Assembly (NCBI RefSeq): GCF_018449515.1
Contig: NZ_JAAVUQ010000004.1
Location: 186,001-250,000 of the forward strand
Reading direction: 5' to 3'
Source: Caballeronia sp. dw_19
Lineage (GTDB): Bacteria > Pseudomonadota > Gammaproteobacteria > Burkholderiales > Burkholderiaceae
DNA length: 64,000 nt
Below are positions 7,543-17,874 of this stretch, piece by piece. The position numbers were made by a program, and so were the translations under genes. Position 1 is the stretch's first letter; each line of letters opens with the position of its first letter. The notes beneath the pieces are model-generated. The model saw nothing but the letters and a program-made list of their open reading frames with translations. It had not been told where the DNA came from and searched no databases.

Positions 7543-8637
7543 TCAACGCGTGCGCGCAACCCGGATTTTTCGTCGCCGCCACCATTGCCAGATACCTGTC
7601 ACCGCAATAACGCCCAGCGACATACCGCCAATCGCAAGAACACCCTCAAGCAGCGGGCCACCAAGCTCGCCGGTATGCAACGGATAAATCACGGCAACCG
7701 CGCGCGCCCCCGGATCAAGCGCATTCCAGCGCCGGACCTCTAACACCTTGCCGGTGAATGGATCCAGCCAGACCGACGACAAGCCATTTGGATGGGGGTC
7801 GTCCGGCAGTTTCAGGCGCACGCGCAGAGGGACACCCGGTTTCGCCGGCAATTGAACGAGACCGATCATTGCATCGGGGAACTGCGCTTGTGCCTGCGCA
7901 ACAAGTGTATCCAGTGGCAACATCGGGCGCGGTGATCGCGACGCAAGCGGCAATACCGGCGCGTGCATCGGCCGGACTCCGCTTAGCGTGCTGACAAAAC
8001 CGCCAAGCGGACGCCACGCCATGTAGGCGCCGGTCGCCACCGACAGCGCGATGACCAGGCCGATCGTCGCACCACCCACCCGATGCAGATCGTACAGCGC
8101 CCGGGACGTCCCTTTTCGCAACTCAACCCGTAAGTTCGGACGTCCCGAACGCGGCCACCACAACACGAGACCCGACACGAGCAGCAGCAGGTAGCACAGC
8201 GCGACGAACGCAAGTAACGCCTTGCCGATGTCCCCCAGCCAGAGCGAACTGTGCAGCTTGAACAGCACGTTGAAGAAGCCTTGCGTCTGTGCACGGCGTC
8301 CGAGTTCATCGCCGGTGAAGGGATCGATGTACACCGTACCGCTCCACTTGCCCTTCACCATCACCCGCAGACTTTCGTCCGTTGTACGCGGCGGGCGAAA
8401 CGAGAACGTTGCGCCGTCGCCAAACCGGGTAGCGAAACGTTGCCGGACCTGTTCGAGCGGCACGGCGGACGCGTGCTCATGCGCACCCACCTTGAACAGG
8501 TCAGCGTGCAGCCGTTCGTCAACAGGCGCACCGATCATCAGCAGCGCGCCCGTGATACCCATGATCGCAAGCACCCAGCCAAGCGAGAGCGCAAACCACC
8601 GGTGCGCCGTTAGCCAGAGCCTGCGAAGAGGAGGCAT
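7543..8637 (-). CDS. PepSY-associated inner-membrane protein (iron-siderophore utilisation)
   Basis: 364 residues from ATG 8635-8637. An in-frame TTG at 8676, overlapping the receptor stop, is possible but less likely. It opens with LRRLWLTAHRWFALSLGW and LAIMGITGALLM, the typical first segment of PepSY-TM proteins. More membrane helices follow at ~135-160 (ALLAFVALCYLLLLVSGLVL), ~190-210 and ~335-355. PepSY-like blocks such as VYIDPFTGDELGR and VWLDPFTGKVLEVRRW lie between them. Family members act with TonB-dependent receptors in ferric-siderophore use, probably in periplasmic iron release or reduction. It is co-transcribed with the receptor gene immediately upstream. Confidence 0.85.
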   Translation of the reverse strand: MPPLRRLWLTAHRWFALSLGWVLAIMGITGALLMIGAPVDERLHADLFKVGAHEHASAVPLEQVRQRFATRFGDGATFSFRPPRTTDESLRVMVKGKWSGTVYIDPFTGDELGRRAQTQGFFNVLFKLHSSLWLGDIGKALLAFVALCYLLLLVSGLVLWWPRSGRPNLRVELRKGTSRALYDLHRVGGATIGLVIALSVATGAYMAWRPLGGFVSTLSGVRPMHAPVLPLASRSPRPMLPLDTLVAQAQAQFPDAMIGLVQLPAKPGVPLRVRLKLPDDPHPNGLSSVWLDPFTGKVLEVRRWNALDPGARAVAVIYPLHTGELGGPLLEGVLAIGGMSLGVIAVTGIWQWWRRRKIRVARTR

Positions 8638-8672
8638 CCGTCCCGGTAGAACGTCAAGCACCAGAACAGACC

Positions 8673-10820
8673 TCAATAAACGAAATGGCCCTGCACGTAG
8701 ACCATGCGCGGCGCGCCGACCATCCGTCCAGCGTTACCGTCGACATTGCGTGTGTAGTAGCGCTTGCCCGCGATATTGTTGACACCCACCGTGAGGTTGC
8801 TGCCCTTCCAGCCGGGGATCTTCCAGTCGGCCTGCATGTCCCACACCCGGAAACCCGGTATACGGCCGACGCGTCCGTCAGGCGTTTCCGCGACGGTGTT
8901 CGCTGTATCGGAGTACTGAGCACTCTGGTGCGTGCTCGACACATTGAATGTCCACCCGTGCGTCGCATAGCGCAGACCCAGCGTATCGGTAAAGCGCGAG
9001 TAGAACGGCACGTCGAGACCTGCTGTAGCGCCCGATTCCTGGATCGCTTTCGTGTACGTGAAATTCGCGTACGCGTCGAGACCGCGCAACACGCTGTCCT
9101 CGGCGAATGCGTATTCGATTGCGGTTTCCACGCCCTGGTGATGCGTCGCGCCAATGTTCTGGAACGTGGCCGGCGTTATGCCCGCGACCTGGATAATCTG
9201 GTTGTCGAAGCGCATGTTGAACGCGGTCAATTCGGCATGAATCTGCCTGCTCGACCAGCGGGCCCCTACTTCATAAGTCTTCGCCAGTTCCGGTTGCAGC
9301 GGATTGGTCGCTGACTGCGAGTTCAACTGCAGATTCTGCACCGGACCAAACGACGTGCTGTAGTCGGTGAACAGCGTCAGCGCCGAATTCCACAGGTACG
9401 ACAGGTTCACCGACGGCAGTGGCTTGTTGTTGTTTGTCTCGTAGGTCTGGTTGAGCGTGTCGTCGCGGCGTGTCGATTCAATGTGTTCGAAGCGCACACC
9501 CGGCGTGAGGCGCCAGCGTCCATAGGCAATACGGTCGTCGATATAAACCGCGTGCGCGTTGGTGGCGTTGTCGAAGCTGCTCGTCGGGCCGATCACGCCC
9601 GTTGCCAGCGTCTGGTTGTAGCTGTTGTCGTCACCGCGTTCGCGAATGTAGCGATACCCAACGGTCACATCGTTTTGAAGTGGCCCGAGCGAGAAGCGCT
9701 GCGTGAAGCGCGGTTCAATGCCGAGCGTATCGTAGTTGCGCGGCTGATATTGAAGCTGCGTGCCCGTCGTATTGATCAGCGTACTGCTGCGGTAGCTCTC
9801 GTTGTAGTACGCACGCACCTCGAATTCCTGCGTGGCCGACAGCGTATTCACATAGCCGATATCAACCGCTTTGCGCTCGCCATTCCAGTAGTCGGTCGGA
9901 CGGGTATTCTGGAACGGGTCGGCGTTGTATTGCGCGACCGTCAGGCCGCCCGGCGTGCGTGACTTCACGTCGTAATACGAGAACTTGCCGTAGAACTCGG
10001 AGGTCGGCGTTAGCTCGTAGCGGAACTTGAGTGCGAGGTCGTTGACACGCTCGTCACTGCCCTCGCGCCAGTCGCGCCCGGTCATGCCCGAGTACAGCAG
10101 CGCGAGGCCGAGACCGTTGTCGAGCTGCGTGCCAAGGAACGTGCTGTACGTCGTGTTGCTGCCGCCGCCGCTGGTGTAGATGTTTTCGCGCACCGACGCG
10201 TCGGCGGTCAGGCCGGACTTGTCGGGAATCTCGCGGGTCTTGAAGTTGATCACGCCGCCCACGTTCTGCGGGCCGTAGCGCACCGCGCCGCCGCTGCGGA
10301 CCACGTCTATCGATTCGATATTGCCGAGGCTGATGGGCGCAAACGACAACTGCGGCTGGCCGTACGGTGCGACCGCGAGCGGGATGCCATCGAGCAGCAC
10401 GGTCGAGCGCGGCGTGTAGCGGCCGGTCAAACCCCGGACGCCGACGTTCAGCGAAACGGCGCTGCCGGCTGTGCCGGAATTGTCCGTGGACTGCACGCCG
10501 GGAATGCGCCGCATCACGTCGCCAATACTCGTCGCGCCGCTCTGGTTGATCTCTTCCTTATCGACAACCGTTCGCGCGCCGGCGAAGGTCTTCACGCTGT
10601 TTTGCAGGCCGGTTCCGAGCCAGTCTCCCGAGACGACGATCGAGTCAAGCACGGTCGGGTTGCTATCGGTCGTGGTCGCGGCGGGACCTGGAGCTGCGGC
10701 TGCGGGGGCTTCCTGCGCGGATGCCCGATCGGGCTGGCTGAGAAAGGCTAGCGCGGCAACTGCCGCAAAACGGGTAAGCGTGCTGACCGTATCGACACTA
10801 CGGCGTTCGGCAAAAACCAT
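8673..10820 (-). CDS. TonB-dependent siderophore receptor, FecA-like
   Basis: 715 residues: an outer-membrane receptor that imports ferric chelates using TonB energy. The signal peptide covers ~1-35 (AAVAALAFL, ending ASA-Q). A TonB-box-like region (LDSIVVSG) is followed by the plug domain (GDVMRRIPGVQ, VGVRGL, STVLLDGIPL, GNIESIDVVRSGGAVRYGPQ, NVGGVINF) and a 22-strand barrel ending in the expected aromatic residue (VYVQGHFVY). Plug motifs resemble the Fe-dicitrate/schizokinen subgroup. I see no FecA-type N-terminal signalling domain and no fecIR neighbours. The PepSY gene follows without a gap. A weak Fur-like site lies ~130 bp upstream. Ligand unknown. Confidence 0.93.
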   Translation of the reverse strand: MVFAERRSVDTVSTLTRFAAVAALAFLSQPDRASAQEAPAAAAPGPAATTTDSNPTVLDSIVVSGDWLGTGLQNSVKTFAGARTVVDKEEINQSGATSIGDVMRRIPGVQSTDNSGTAGSAVSLNVGVRGLTGRYTPRSTVLLDGIPLAVAPYGQPQLSFAPISLGNIESIDVVRSGGAVRYGPQNVGGVINFKTREIPDKSGLTADASVRENIYTSGGGSNTTYSTFLGTQLDNGLGLALLYSGMTGRDWREGSDERVNDLALKFRYELTPTSEFYGKFSYYDVKSRTPGGLTVAQYNADPFQNTRPTDYWNGERKAVDIGYVNTLSATQEFEVRAYYNESYRSSTLINTTGTQLQYQPRNYDTLGIEPRFTQRFSLGPLQNDVTVGYRYIRERGDDNSYNQTLATGVIGPTSSFDNATNAHAVYIDDRIAYGRWRLTPGVRFEHIESTRRDDTLNQTYETNNNKPLPSVNLSYLWNSALTLFTDYSTSFGPVQNLQLNSQSATNPLQPELAKTYEVGARWSSRQIHAELTAFNMRFDNQIIQVAGITPATFQNIGATHHQGVETAIEYAFAEDSVLRGLDAYANFTYTKAIQESGATAGLDVPFYSRFTDTLGLRYATHGWTFNVSSTHQSAQYSDTANTVAETPDGRVGRIPGFRVWDMQADWKIPGWKGSNLTVGVNNIAGKRYYTRNVDGNAGRMVGAPRMVYVQGHFVY

Positions 10821-11260
10821 GATTCCAGATGTCCTTCATTGTGTTCGGCAGATGCGGTTTTGAGCGGCGTTTCCACGCGAGACGCGAGCGCAGCACAATC
10901 CCCACAGGAATTGTTACGAAATGTTTTGAAGAATGCGGGCGCAAGTATAAATACGAATCAATATCAATTGAAAGGTAAATTTGGGATTTCGTTTCAAAAT
11001 TTGGAGAACTTGCGGTGGGATGCGAGGCGTGACGTGCGAATGCAGTCAGATATTGCGTGTGAAGCAAGGAGTAAGCTTTCTAAATAATTACGCCTTCGAT
11101 CGGGGGACGTCCTTTTGCTTCGTGGTCTTGCAGCAAACGAAGCGTCCGGGGGCTCCTGATTGCCGGAACCCGTCGATGAACGCCCCTGCCTGACGGAGCC
11201 TATGAGGCCCTCTTCCACCCGTGAACAAAGTTCCCAGGCAAAAGGGACAGCGTCGGCAAC
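10821..11260. other. Upstream region of the receptor gene; otherwise empty
   Basis: 440 bp between the receptor start and the 3' end of the MFS gene. 10930-11000 is AT-rich and should hold the receptor promoter. No gene is seen in 11000-11260. Confidence 0.5.
10948..10970 (-). promoter_or_regulatory. Candidate Fur box upstream of the receptor gene
   Basis: On the minus strand the stretch reads TTGATATTGATTCGTATTT, a partial match to the NATWAT-type hexamer array recognised by Fur. The position ahead of an iron-receptor gene makes it plausible; the match is imperfect. Confidence 0.35.
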
Positions 11261-12526
11261 TCAGCTCACAGGCCTGGCCCTCGCCCATCGATTCAACCCG
11301 GCACACACCAGCAATAACGAAGCCGTCACAAAAAACACCGCCCGCAAACCGATGTGCGCGCCAATCAACCCGCCGATCAACGGGCCTATCACTTGGCCGC
11401 TGAACTGGGCGGACTGCAGATAGCCAAGCGTCTTGCCGGAATTGTGATCGGCAACCGCGTGCCGGATCTCTTTCGCTATCGATGGAAGCAGCCCCGCGAG
11501 CGTCATGCCCATTAAGCCGCGAAGAATGGCCAACTGCCACCATTGGTGAACAAACGCCTGCGGCACCAGTACCACGCTGGTCGCCACCAGACACCCGATG
11601 ATGACCTTCGAGCTGCCGATGCGATCAGCCAGCGCGCCAAAACGCGCGGCAGTCAACATGCTGCCGAACGCCGATGCCGCCATGACGATCCCCGCCATGC
11701 GCGCGACATGGTCACCCGGCACACCCAGTTGCCCGATATAAACAGTGATGATCGGCTCGATCGACATGTTGGCGAGCAACACCATCATTGCCGTTACCAG
11801 CAGCGCGAGGATCACCCGTCGGTTCATTGCCGGAGGCAAAGCAGCGCCAACATCGACACGCTTTTTCGCGTCGTTCGCACGATCGAAATCTTCGCGCACG
11901 AACACGACGGTCAGCAGCGCAGCCACGGCGATGATCGCGCCGCCAACGAAGAAGGTACCGCGGATACCGACGTATGTCGGCAGGAATCCGCCGACCAGCG
12001 GTCCCACGAGATTGCCCGCGAGCGCACCCGTCGACAGCACGCCCAATGCCCATCCAGCGCGCTCGCGTGGCGCCTGCGTGCCGACCATGACGATCGAGGC
12101 GGAGGCATAACCGCCGATCAACCCCGCGATCAGTCGCAGCACGACAAGCTCGGTCAGGTTATGCGCGAGGCCGATCAACGACATCACGATGGCCATGCCG
12201 ACCGCCGCACGGATCAGCATGGGCTTGCGGCCATAACGGTCCGCCAGGCGTCCCCAAAGGGGCGCGGTAATCGCGGTGCCGAAGAACGTTGCGCCGAATG
12301 CGACGCCGGACCACTGCACGACCGCCGCCGGCGAACTCACGCCCAACTGTTGCACGTACAGCGGCAGGAACGGCAGCAACATGCTGAGACTCAGCAGCGT
12401 TGTAAATGACCCGAATACGCAGACAAAAAGATTGCGCCGCCAATACGGCGCGTTGCGTTCGGCATAGCTCGGCTTCTGGACAAGGCTGTCCGGCGGCATG
12501 AGGGAACTGGTTGCTTGCGGAGTCAT
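11261..12526 (-). CDS. MFS drug-efflux-type transporter
   Basis: 421 residues from the ATG at 12524-12526; in-frame ATGs further upstream would add up to 23 polar residues. Twelve predicted helices. The MFS signature after helix 2 is GRLADRYGRKPML, repeated in the second half as ALADRIGSSKVI. Motif C-like GNLVGPLVGGFL in helix 5 is typical of antiporters of the MdtG/multidrug type, which export hydrophobic drugs in exchange for protons. It is divergent from the LysR gene at 12674 across a 147-bp region with a near-perfect dyad, so that regulator probably controls it. Substrate unknown. Confidence 0.85.
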   Translation of the reverse strand: MTPQATSSLMPPDSLVQKPSYAERNAPYWRRNLFVCVFGSFTTLLSLSMLLPFLPLYVQQLGVSSPAAVVQWSGVAFGATFFGTAITAPLWGRLADRYGRKPMLIRAAVGMAIVMSLIGLAHNLTELVVLRLIAGLIGGYASASIVMVGTQAPRERAGWALGVLSTGALAGNLVGPLVGGFLPTYVGIRGTFFVGGAIIAVAALLTVVFVREDFDRANDAKKRVDVGAALPPAMNRRVILALLVTAMMVLLANMSIEPIITVYIGQLGVPGDHVARMAGIVMAASAFGSMLTAARFGALADRIGSSKVIIGCLVATSVVLVPQAFVHQWWQLAILRGLMGMTLAGLLPSIAKEIRHAVADHNSGKTLGYLQSAQFSGQVIGPLIGGLIGAHIGLRAVFFVTASLLLVCAGLNRWARARPVS

Positions 12527-12625
12527 GGGGGCCTCGATCGTCCTGTCAGGCATTGAGCGATGGCCGGGCGCATATGCGTCGATCCGGATCACCATCGCAA
12601 AAGAAGTAGACTGCTTGCATATTAT

Positions 12626-12671
12626 CTCAATTTAGGAATATGATGTTTACATCGTTCTCTAATTGAGATTT
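12626..12671. promoter_or_regulatory. LysR-type operator candidate (dyad) between divergent genes
   Basis: ATCTCAATTTAG at 12626-12637 and CTAATTGAGAT at 12661-12671 are inverted copies with one extra T in the left arm, separated by 23 bp. The right arm ends two bases before the LysR start codon. This is a good candidate for autoregulation and for control of the divergent MFS gene. Confidence 0.55.
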
Positions 12672-12673
12672 TC

Positions 12674-13582
12674 ATGGACCACACCAGCCTCGAAATTTTT
12701 CGCGTCGTCGCCGCTGAACTCAGCGTGACCCGCGCGGCCAAGCGGCTCGGCCGCGTGCAATCGAACGTGACCACGCGCATCCAGCAGCTCGAGGAGGAAC
12801 TCGGGGTGGCGTTATTCCGGCGCGACGGCAACCGGCTTACGCTGAGCGCGGAAGGCGAACGTTTTCTGGGCTACGCCAACCGCATGCTCGCTCTGGCCGA
12901 TGAAGCGCGACAAGTGCTAAGCCCGCAAGCGCCCTCCGGCACGCTGAGAATTGGCAGCATGGAAAGCACGGCCGCGGCTCGTCTTCCGGGACCGCTTGCC
13001 GCCCTTCACGCCCAGTACCCCGACGTCCAGCTCAGGATTTCGACGGCGCCCTCGCGGCAATTGATCGAACAGGTTCGCGACGGTCTGCTCGATTGCGCGT
13101 TCGCTGCGCTGCCGCCATGCGGCGAGATGACATCGGCGTTGGATCTCGAAGCAGCCGGGCTTCATGGAGAACCGGTCTTTCGCGAGGAAATCCTGCTCGT
13201 GCTGCCGCCCGGGCATGCCGCCGTCCGTCAGGGCGCAGATATCACCGTGCGTTCGCTTGCCGCGTTTGCACAAGGATGCAGCTATCGCGTGCTCGCCGAA
13301 GAATGGCTCGGCCAGGACAGATCACCGCTCGACATCCAGGAGGTCGGGTCCTATCACAGCATGCTTGCGTGCGTTGCGGCCGGCGGCTGCGTATCTTTGG
13401 TGCCGCGCAGCGTGCTTGATCTGCTGCGCGAACCACCGGCGCTCCGCACTCACGTTGTGGCGAAGGTGGATACGTGGCTCGTCCATCGAAACGGATACGA
13501 AACGGCAGCATTCAACGCGCTGCGAGAAGCGCTCACGCCTTTCGTGTCGAAGCAACTCGCAGCAAAAAGGAAATCATCATGA
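12674..13582 (+). CDS. LysR-family transcriptional regulator
   Basis: 302 residues. The N-terminal winged helix-turn-helix is clear (LEIFRVVAAELSVTRAAKRL, QSNVTTRIQQLEEELGVALF, RLTLSAEGERFL), followed by the LysR substrate-binding domain (GTLRIGSMESTAAARLP). It divergently faces the MFS gene at 11261-12526 and overlaps the downstream MFS gene by 4 bp (ATGA), so it may regulate either or both. The effector cannot be told from the sequence. Confidence 0.9.
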   Translation: MDHTSLEIFRVVAAELSVTRAAKRLGRVQSNVTTRIQQLEEELGVALFRRDGNRLTLSAEGERFLGYANRMLALADEARQVLSPQAPSGTLRIGSMESTAAARLPGPLAALHAQYPDVQLRISTAPSRQLIEQVRDGLLDCAFAALPPCGEMTSALDLEAAGLHGEPVFREEILLVLPPGHAAVRQGADITVRSLAAFAQGCSYRVLAEEWLGQDRSPLDIQEVGSYHSMLACVAAGGCVSLVPRSVLDLLREPPALRTHVVAKVDTWLVHRNGYETAAFNALREALTPFVSKQLAAKRKSS

Positions 13583-14775
13583 GCACGATTCGCCAGGCTT
13601 CGTCGGCTGCAGGCCAAGGCACCGCGGCGCTGATCGCCGCTCTTGTCATGGCGGTCGGAATGGGGTTCGGACGCTTTGCGTTCACGGGCATCTATCCGGT
13701 CATGGTCAGCGATGCCGTGCTCACCGTGCATCAAGGCACGCTCGCCGCATCGGCCAACTATGCAGGTTATCTGGCCGGTGCCCTGCTGACTGCCGCCGTG
13801 CATCCGCGACACTCGCGCAGGCTGTGCATGCTTGCGCTCGCGGGCATCGTGGTATGTCTCGGGGTGACGGCGCTGCTGAATGCGCCGTGGCTGATCATCG
13901 CGATGCGCGGCATCACGGGCGCCGTCAGCGCTGTCACCATGGTCGCGGCGTCTCTCTGGCTGCTGCAGCATCGCGGCCACACGAGCGGTGCGCCCTTGCT
14001 TTATGCGGGTGTCGGCATGGGCATTGTGCTGTCATCGGAAATGTTGATCGCGGGACGTGCGTTCGACCTGCATAGCGCCGGGCTTTGGTGGGTGCTGGCA
14101 GCAGGCGCATTGATCCTAGCCGCAATTGCGCTGCCGGGTCTCGATGCACGCCCTGTTGAGACCGGAGGCACGCGTGCAACCTTACACGGACACGAGTCCT
14201 TCCCTGCGCTCGGTGCAGGACGGCTGATCGCGCTCTACGGACTGGCGGGCTTCGGCTACATCATCACCGCGACCTATCTGCCCTTCTTCGTCAGGAACGC
14301 AATTGGTTCAATCGATCCCATCCAGGTCTGGGCATTATTTGGCCTGGGCGCGGCTCCGTCGTGTTTCATCTGGCACGCAATCCATATGCGCGTTGGCACA
14401 CGACGCGCGCTGTTCCTGAATCTCACGCTGCAAGCTGTTGGTGTCATCTTGCCGGTCGTGGCGCCGAACCCGGCCGGATACCTTGGCAGCGCATTGATCG
14501 TAGGCGGAACGTTCATGGGCACCACGACTATTGCGATGCTCGCGGCGCGTCGGGTTGCCCACACCCTGCGTGTGAGCATTCTCGCCGTGATGACGGCATG
14601 CTTCGGCGTCGGGCAGATCGTGGGACCGCTTGTCGCCAATGCGATGTACGCACCGCATCATTCGTTCTCGGGGTCGTTGGAGACGGCGGCGGCGGCGCTG
14701 GCCGTGGCGGCGCTGCTCTGCATCCGTCTCAGCAGGTCTGGTCAGGAATCGGTCATTGTTCAGCACCAGCATTAG
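13579..14775 (+). CDS. YbfB/YjiJ-family MFS transporter
   Basis: 398 residues, starting at ATG 13579, which overlaps the LysR stop (translational coupling). It opens with LVMAVGMGFGRFAFTGIYPV and then NYAGYLAGALL. The GxGFGRFA motif in helix 1 and the NYxGYLxGA block in helix 2 are characteristic of YbfB/YjiJ-type permeases. About twelve helices. These transporters are largely uncharacterised; sugar or small-acid export has been suggested for the family. The upstream LysR gene is the likely regulator. Confidence 0.85.
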   Translation: MSTIRQASSAAGQGTAALIAALVMAVGMGFGRFAFTGIYPVMVSDAVLTVHQGTLAASANYAGYLAGALLTAAVHPRHSRRLCMLALAGIVVCLGVTALLNAPWLIIAMRGITGAVSAVTMVAASLWLLQHRGHTSGAPLLYAGVGMGIVLSSEMLIAGRAFDLHSAGLWWVLAAGALILAAIALPGLDARPVETGGTRATLHGHESFPALGAGRLIALYGLAGFGYIITATYLPFFVRNAIGSIDPIQVWALFGLGAAPSCFIWHAIHMRVGTRRALFLNLTLQAVGVILPVVAPNPAGYLGSALIVGGTFMGTTTIAMLAARRVAHTLRVSILAVMTACFGVGQIVGPLVANAMYAPHHSFSGSLETAAAALAVAALLCIRLSRSGQESVIVQHQH

Positions 14776-14868
14776 TGTGCTCGCCCGATATCCACAAAAC
14801 CACGAGACCCGGTTTAGTCGGCTTACGGCACAGAGCCATGCTGATAGAAATGGCAATAGAATGCCTGC

Positions 14869-15378
14869 ATGACCACATACGCCGCTCTTTTGCGGGCCGT
14901 GAATGTTGGCGGCACCGGCAAACTTCCCATGTCCGAACTTCGCGCAATGTGCGCCTCCGTTGGTTTTTCCAATGTGCGCACGTATATCGCCAGCGGCAAC
15001 GTTGTGTTCGAAAGCAAGCTTTCGGAAGTATCCGTGAAAGCGAAACTGGAGCGTTGTCTTGAGACTTATGCCGGAAAGCCGGTAGGGATTTTGATCCGGA
15101 CGGGCGCGGAGCTGGCGGCGGTCCTTGCCAATAATCCCTTTAGTTCAGCGGCGCCGAATCGAACCGTCGCAATCTTTCTCGACGCACCGCCTCCCGCAAA
15201 TGTGCTGGATAGTGTGAGTGGCCAGCAAACAGAAGAAATCGCACTCGGGACGCGTGAGATTTATGTGCACTACAAAGACGGAATCGCCCATTCAAAACTG
15301 AAAATCCCGGCCGTTGGGATGGGCACCGCTCGCAACATGAATACCGTGGCCACGCTCGCCGAGTGGACCGCGGCGTAG
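14869..15378 (+). CDS. DUF1697 domain protein
   Basis: 169 residues opening YAALLRAVNVGGTGKLPMSE, then LRAMCASVGFSNVRTYIASG with NVVFES, and SKLKIPAVGMGTARNMNT near the end. This is the complete DUF1697 pattern (LRGINVGG...GF..V.TYIQSGN...T.RNW.T). The biochemical function of the family is unknown. It stands alone, with 93 bp upstream and the next gene ~315 bp downstream. Confidence 0.9.
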   Translation: MTTYAALLRAVNVGGTGKLPMSELRAMCASVGFSNVRTYIASGNVVFESKLSEVSVKAKLERCLETYAGKPVGILIRTGAELAAVLANNPFSSAAPNRTVAIFLDAPPPANVLDSVSGQQTEEIALGTREIYVHYKDGIAHSKLKIPAVGMGTARNMNTVATLAEWTAA

Positions 15379-15694
15379 GTCGATCGACGTGACCGCACGC
15401 GTGACCGTCCCCCCCGCCAGTGCTCGCCGCTCACTCGCCAACCACGGCGGCTACGGCAGATACCGGACTATGAGCCGTGTGGCCTCGTCGACGAGCGCTC
15501 CAAACCCTTTGTCCGAGAGGCTTTCAGAATGGTGCACGACCGCTGTATGTGTCAGTGCCTCTATTGATGTCACGCACACAAACACCACAAGCCCGCGTGA
15601 TTGGAAACGGCCAGCCCATTGGTTTCAGCGATCGCCATGCCCTCCACCGGACAATCGACAACTTGGAACTATACTGGGGCACTTGGAGGTTTCA

Positions 15695-16498
15695 ATGGCC
15701 GATCACGACCGACTACATCCACTACGTCCGCTCCTGAAGAATTGGGTTTGGGAGCATGGCCGAATTGGGACTCGCTATCTCGACTGCGCCGATGGCGAAA
15801 TCAAGTTTGATGAAGGCAAGAAATCGCATTTCGCAGCCGAGAAATATATCTACGTGCCCCTCGATAAGGACGCTCAAGACGATGTATCCGCGGAGGGTCC
15901 TGCGATCCAGGACGCGGGACTTGCGCGCTTCTTGCGGGCGGCGCAATTAGGCACGCCAGAGGAAGCCGGTTCTGTCGCGGAGGTTCAGCGCGCAGTGCAG
16001 GATTGCGTGGAACTCGGCCTATTCAGCGCATATCAACTGGAGGCTCGAGAGGCATTGGCCCGCTATACGCAGGAGCCCATGTTCGAGGACGAGATCCGCG
16101 CGGCGGTTGTCGAAGACATCCGGCGTATTTACACCGGCATGCGGGAGCAACTGGCGCTATACGATTTCAGTGTGCTTTACGGCTTGCCCGCGCCGCTGCT
16201 GATCAGCGAGACGCCCTTCATCGACTGGCGTGTGCGGGCCAGTCCGGGACTTCCGTTTGTATCGCTTCCGCTGGGACCTTACTGCCTGCTGGTAGGCGCG
16301 GTGTCGGGCAGGAAAAGCCGGATCGGCCCGGTGGTCTGGAAGGCCGCTACTGCCATGGGGCCGTTGAAGGACCACAACCGCTGGATTGCGGAGCATGCAC
16401 GTCTGTGGCTGGTGGCGACTACGGATGACCAGCTCATCGCGGCCCAAAGCCGCTTTGCCGCGGCCACAGGCTCCAGGCAGGAGGATGCGAAGCCCTGA
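15695..16498 (+). CDS. Hypothetical cytoplasmic protein
   Basis: 267 residues from ATG 15695, chosen because GGAGG sits seven bases upstream and because the in-frame codons before it have no protein-like composition. No signal peptide or membrane helix. Central alpha-helical parts such as FEDEIRAAVVEDIRRIYTGM; later FIDWRVRASPGLPFVSLPLG and GPYCLLVG. It may belong to the group of DUF4238-like proteins, but I cannot assign it firmly. Confidence 0.75.
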   Translation: MADHDRLHPLRPLLKNWVWEHGRIGTRYLDCADGEIKFDEGKKSHFAAEKYIYVPLDKDAQDDVSAEGPAIQDAGLARFLRAAQLGTPEEAGSVAEVQRAVQDCVELGLFSAYQLEAREALARYTQEPMFEDEIRAAVVEDIRRIYTGMREQLALYDFSVLYGLPAPLLISETPFIDWRVRASPGLPFVSLPLGPYCLLVGAVSGRKSRIGPVVWKAATAMGPLKDHNRWIAEHARLWLVATTDDQLIAAQSRFAAATGSRQEDAKP

Positions 16499-16830
16499 CC
16501 GAAGCCGGCGGCGGAGGACAACTCCTTCTCCCGATTAACGGCGCTTATGGCCGAGGCCTGTCGCAAAGTTTGGCTTCTTGCGGCTCACAATGCCGGAACC
16601 ATCCACTAGCCGACATACGACAGAGCCGTTGCGGCCGGCTACGCTGGTTTGCCAGAATTCATCGACGGCCGGCCCTCCATCTCCAGGCATGCAGGTCCTC
16701 GCTGATAACAACATGCGGGCGGCGCTGCGGCTCCGTTCCCCCGAAGCTGTTACTCTTCCCCATTCTCGACCGCAGGTTGGTCGCACGCGATGGGGCCAAG
16801 CGCTTGCCGTCAAGCAACACAGGATTTTGA
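16499..16830. other. Non-coding region ahead of mreB
   Basis: 332 bp that must hold the mreB promoter. No convincing -10/-35 pair, terminator or gene seen. Confidence 0.4.

Positions 16831-17874
<1,044 letters not shown>

Noticed and set aside
8685..9314. 209-codon plus-strand frame
   Set aside because: Antisense to the TonB-dependent receptor barrel, with Arg/Val/His-rich shadow composition.
11543..12409. A 288-codon plus-strand open frame
   Set aside because: It is antisense to the MFS gene, His/Arg/Gln-rich and has no hydrophobic or domain pattern.
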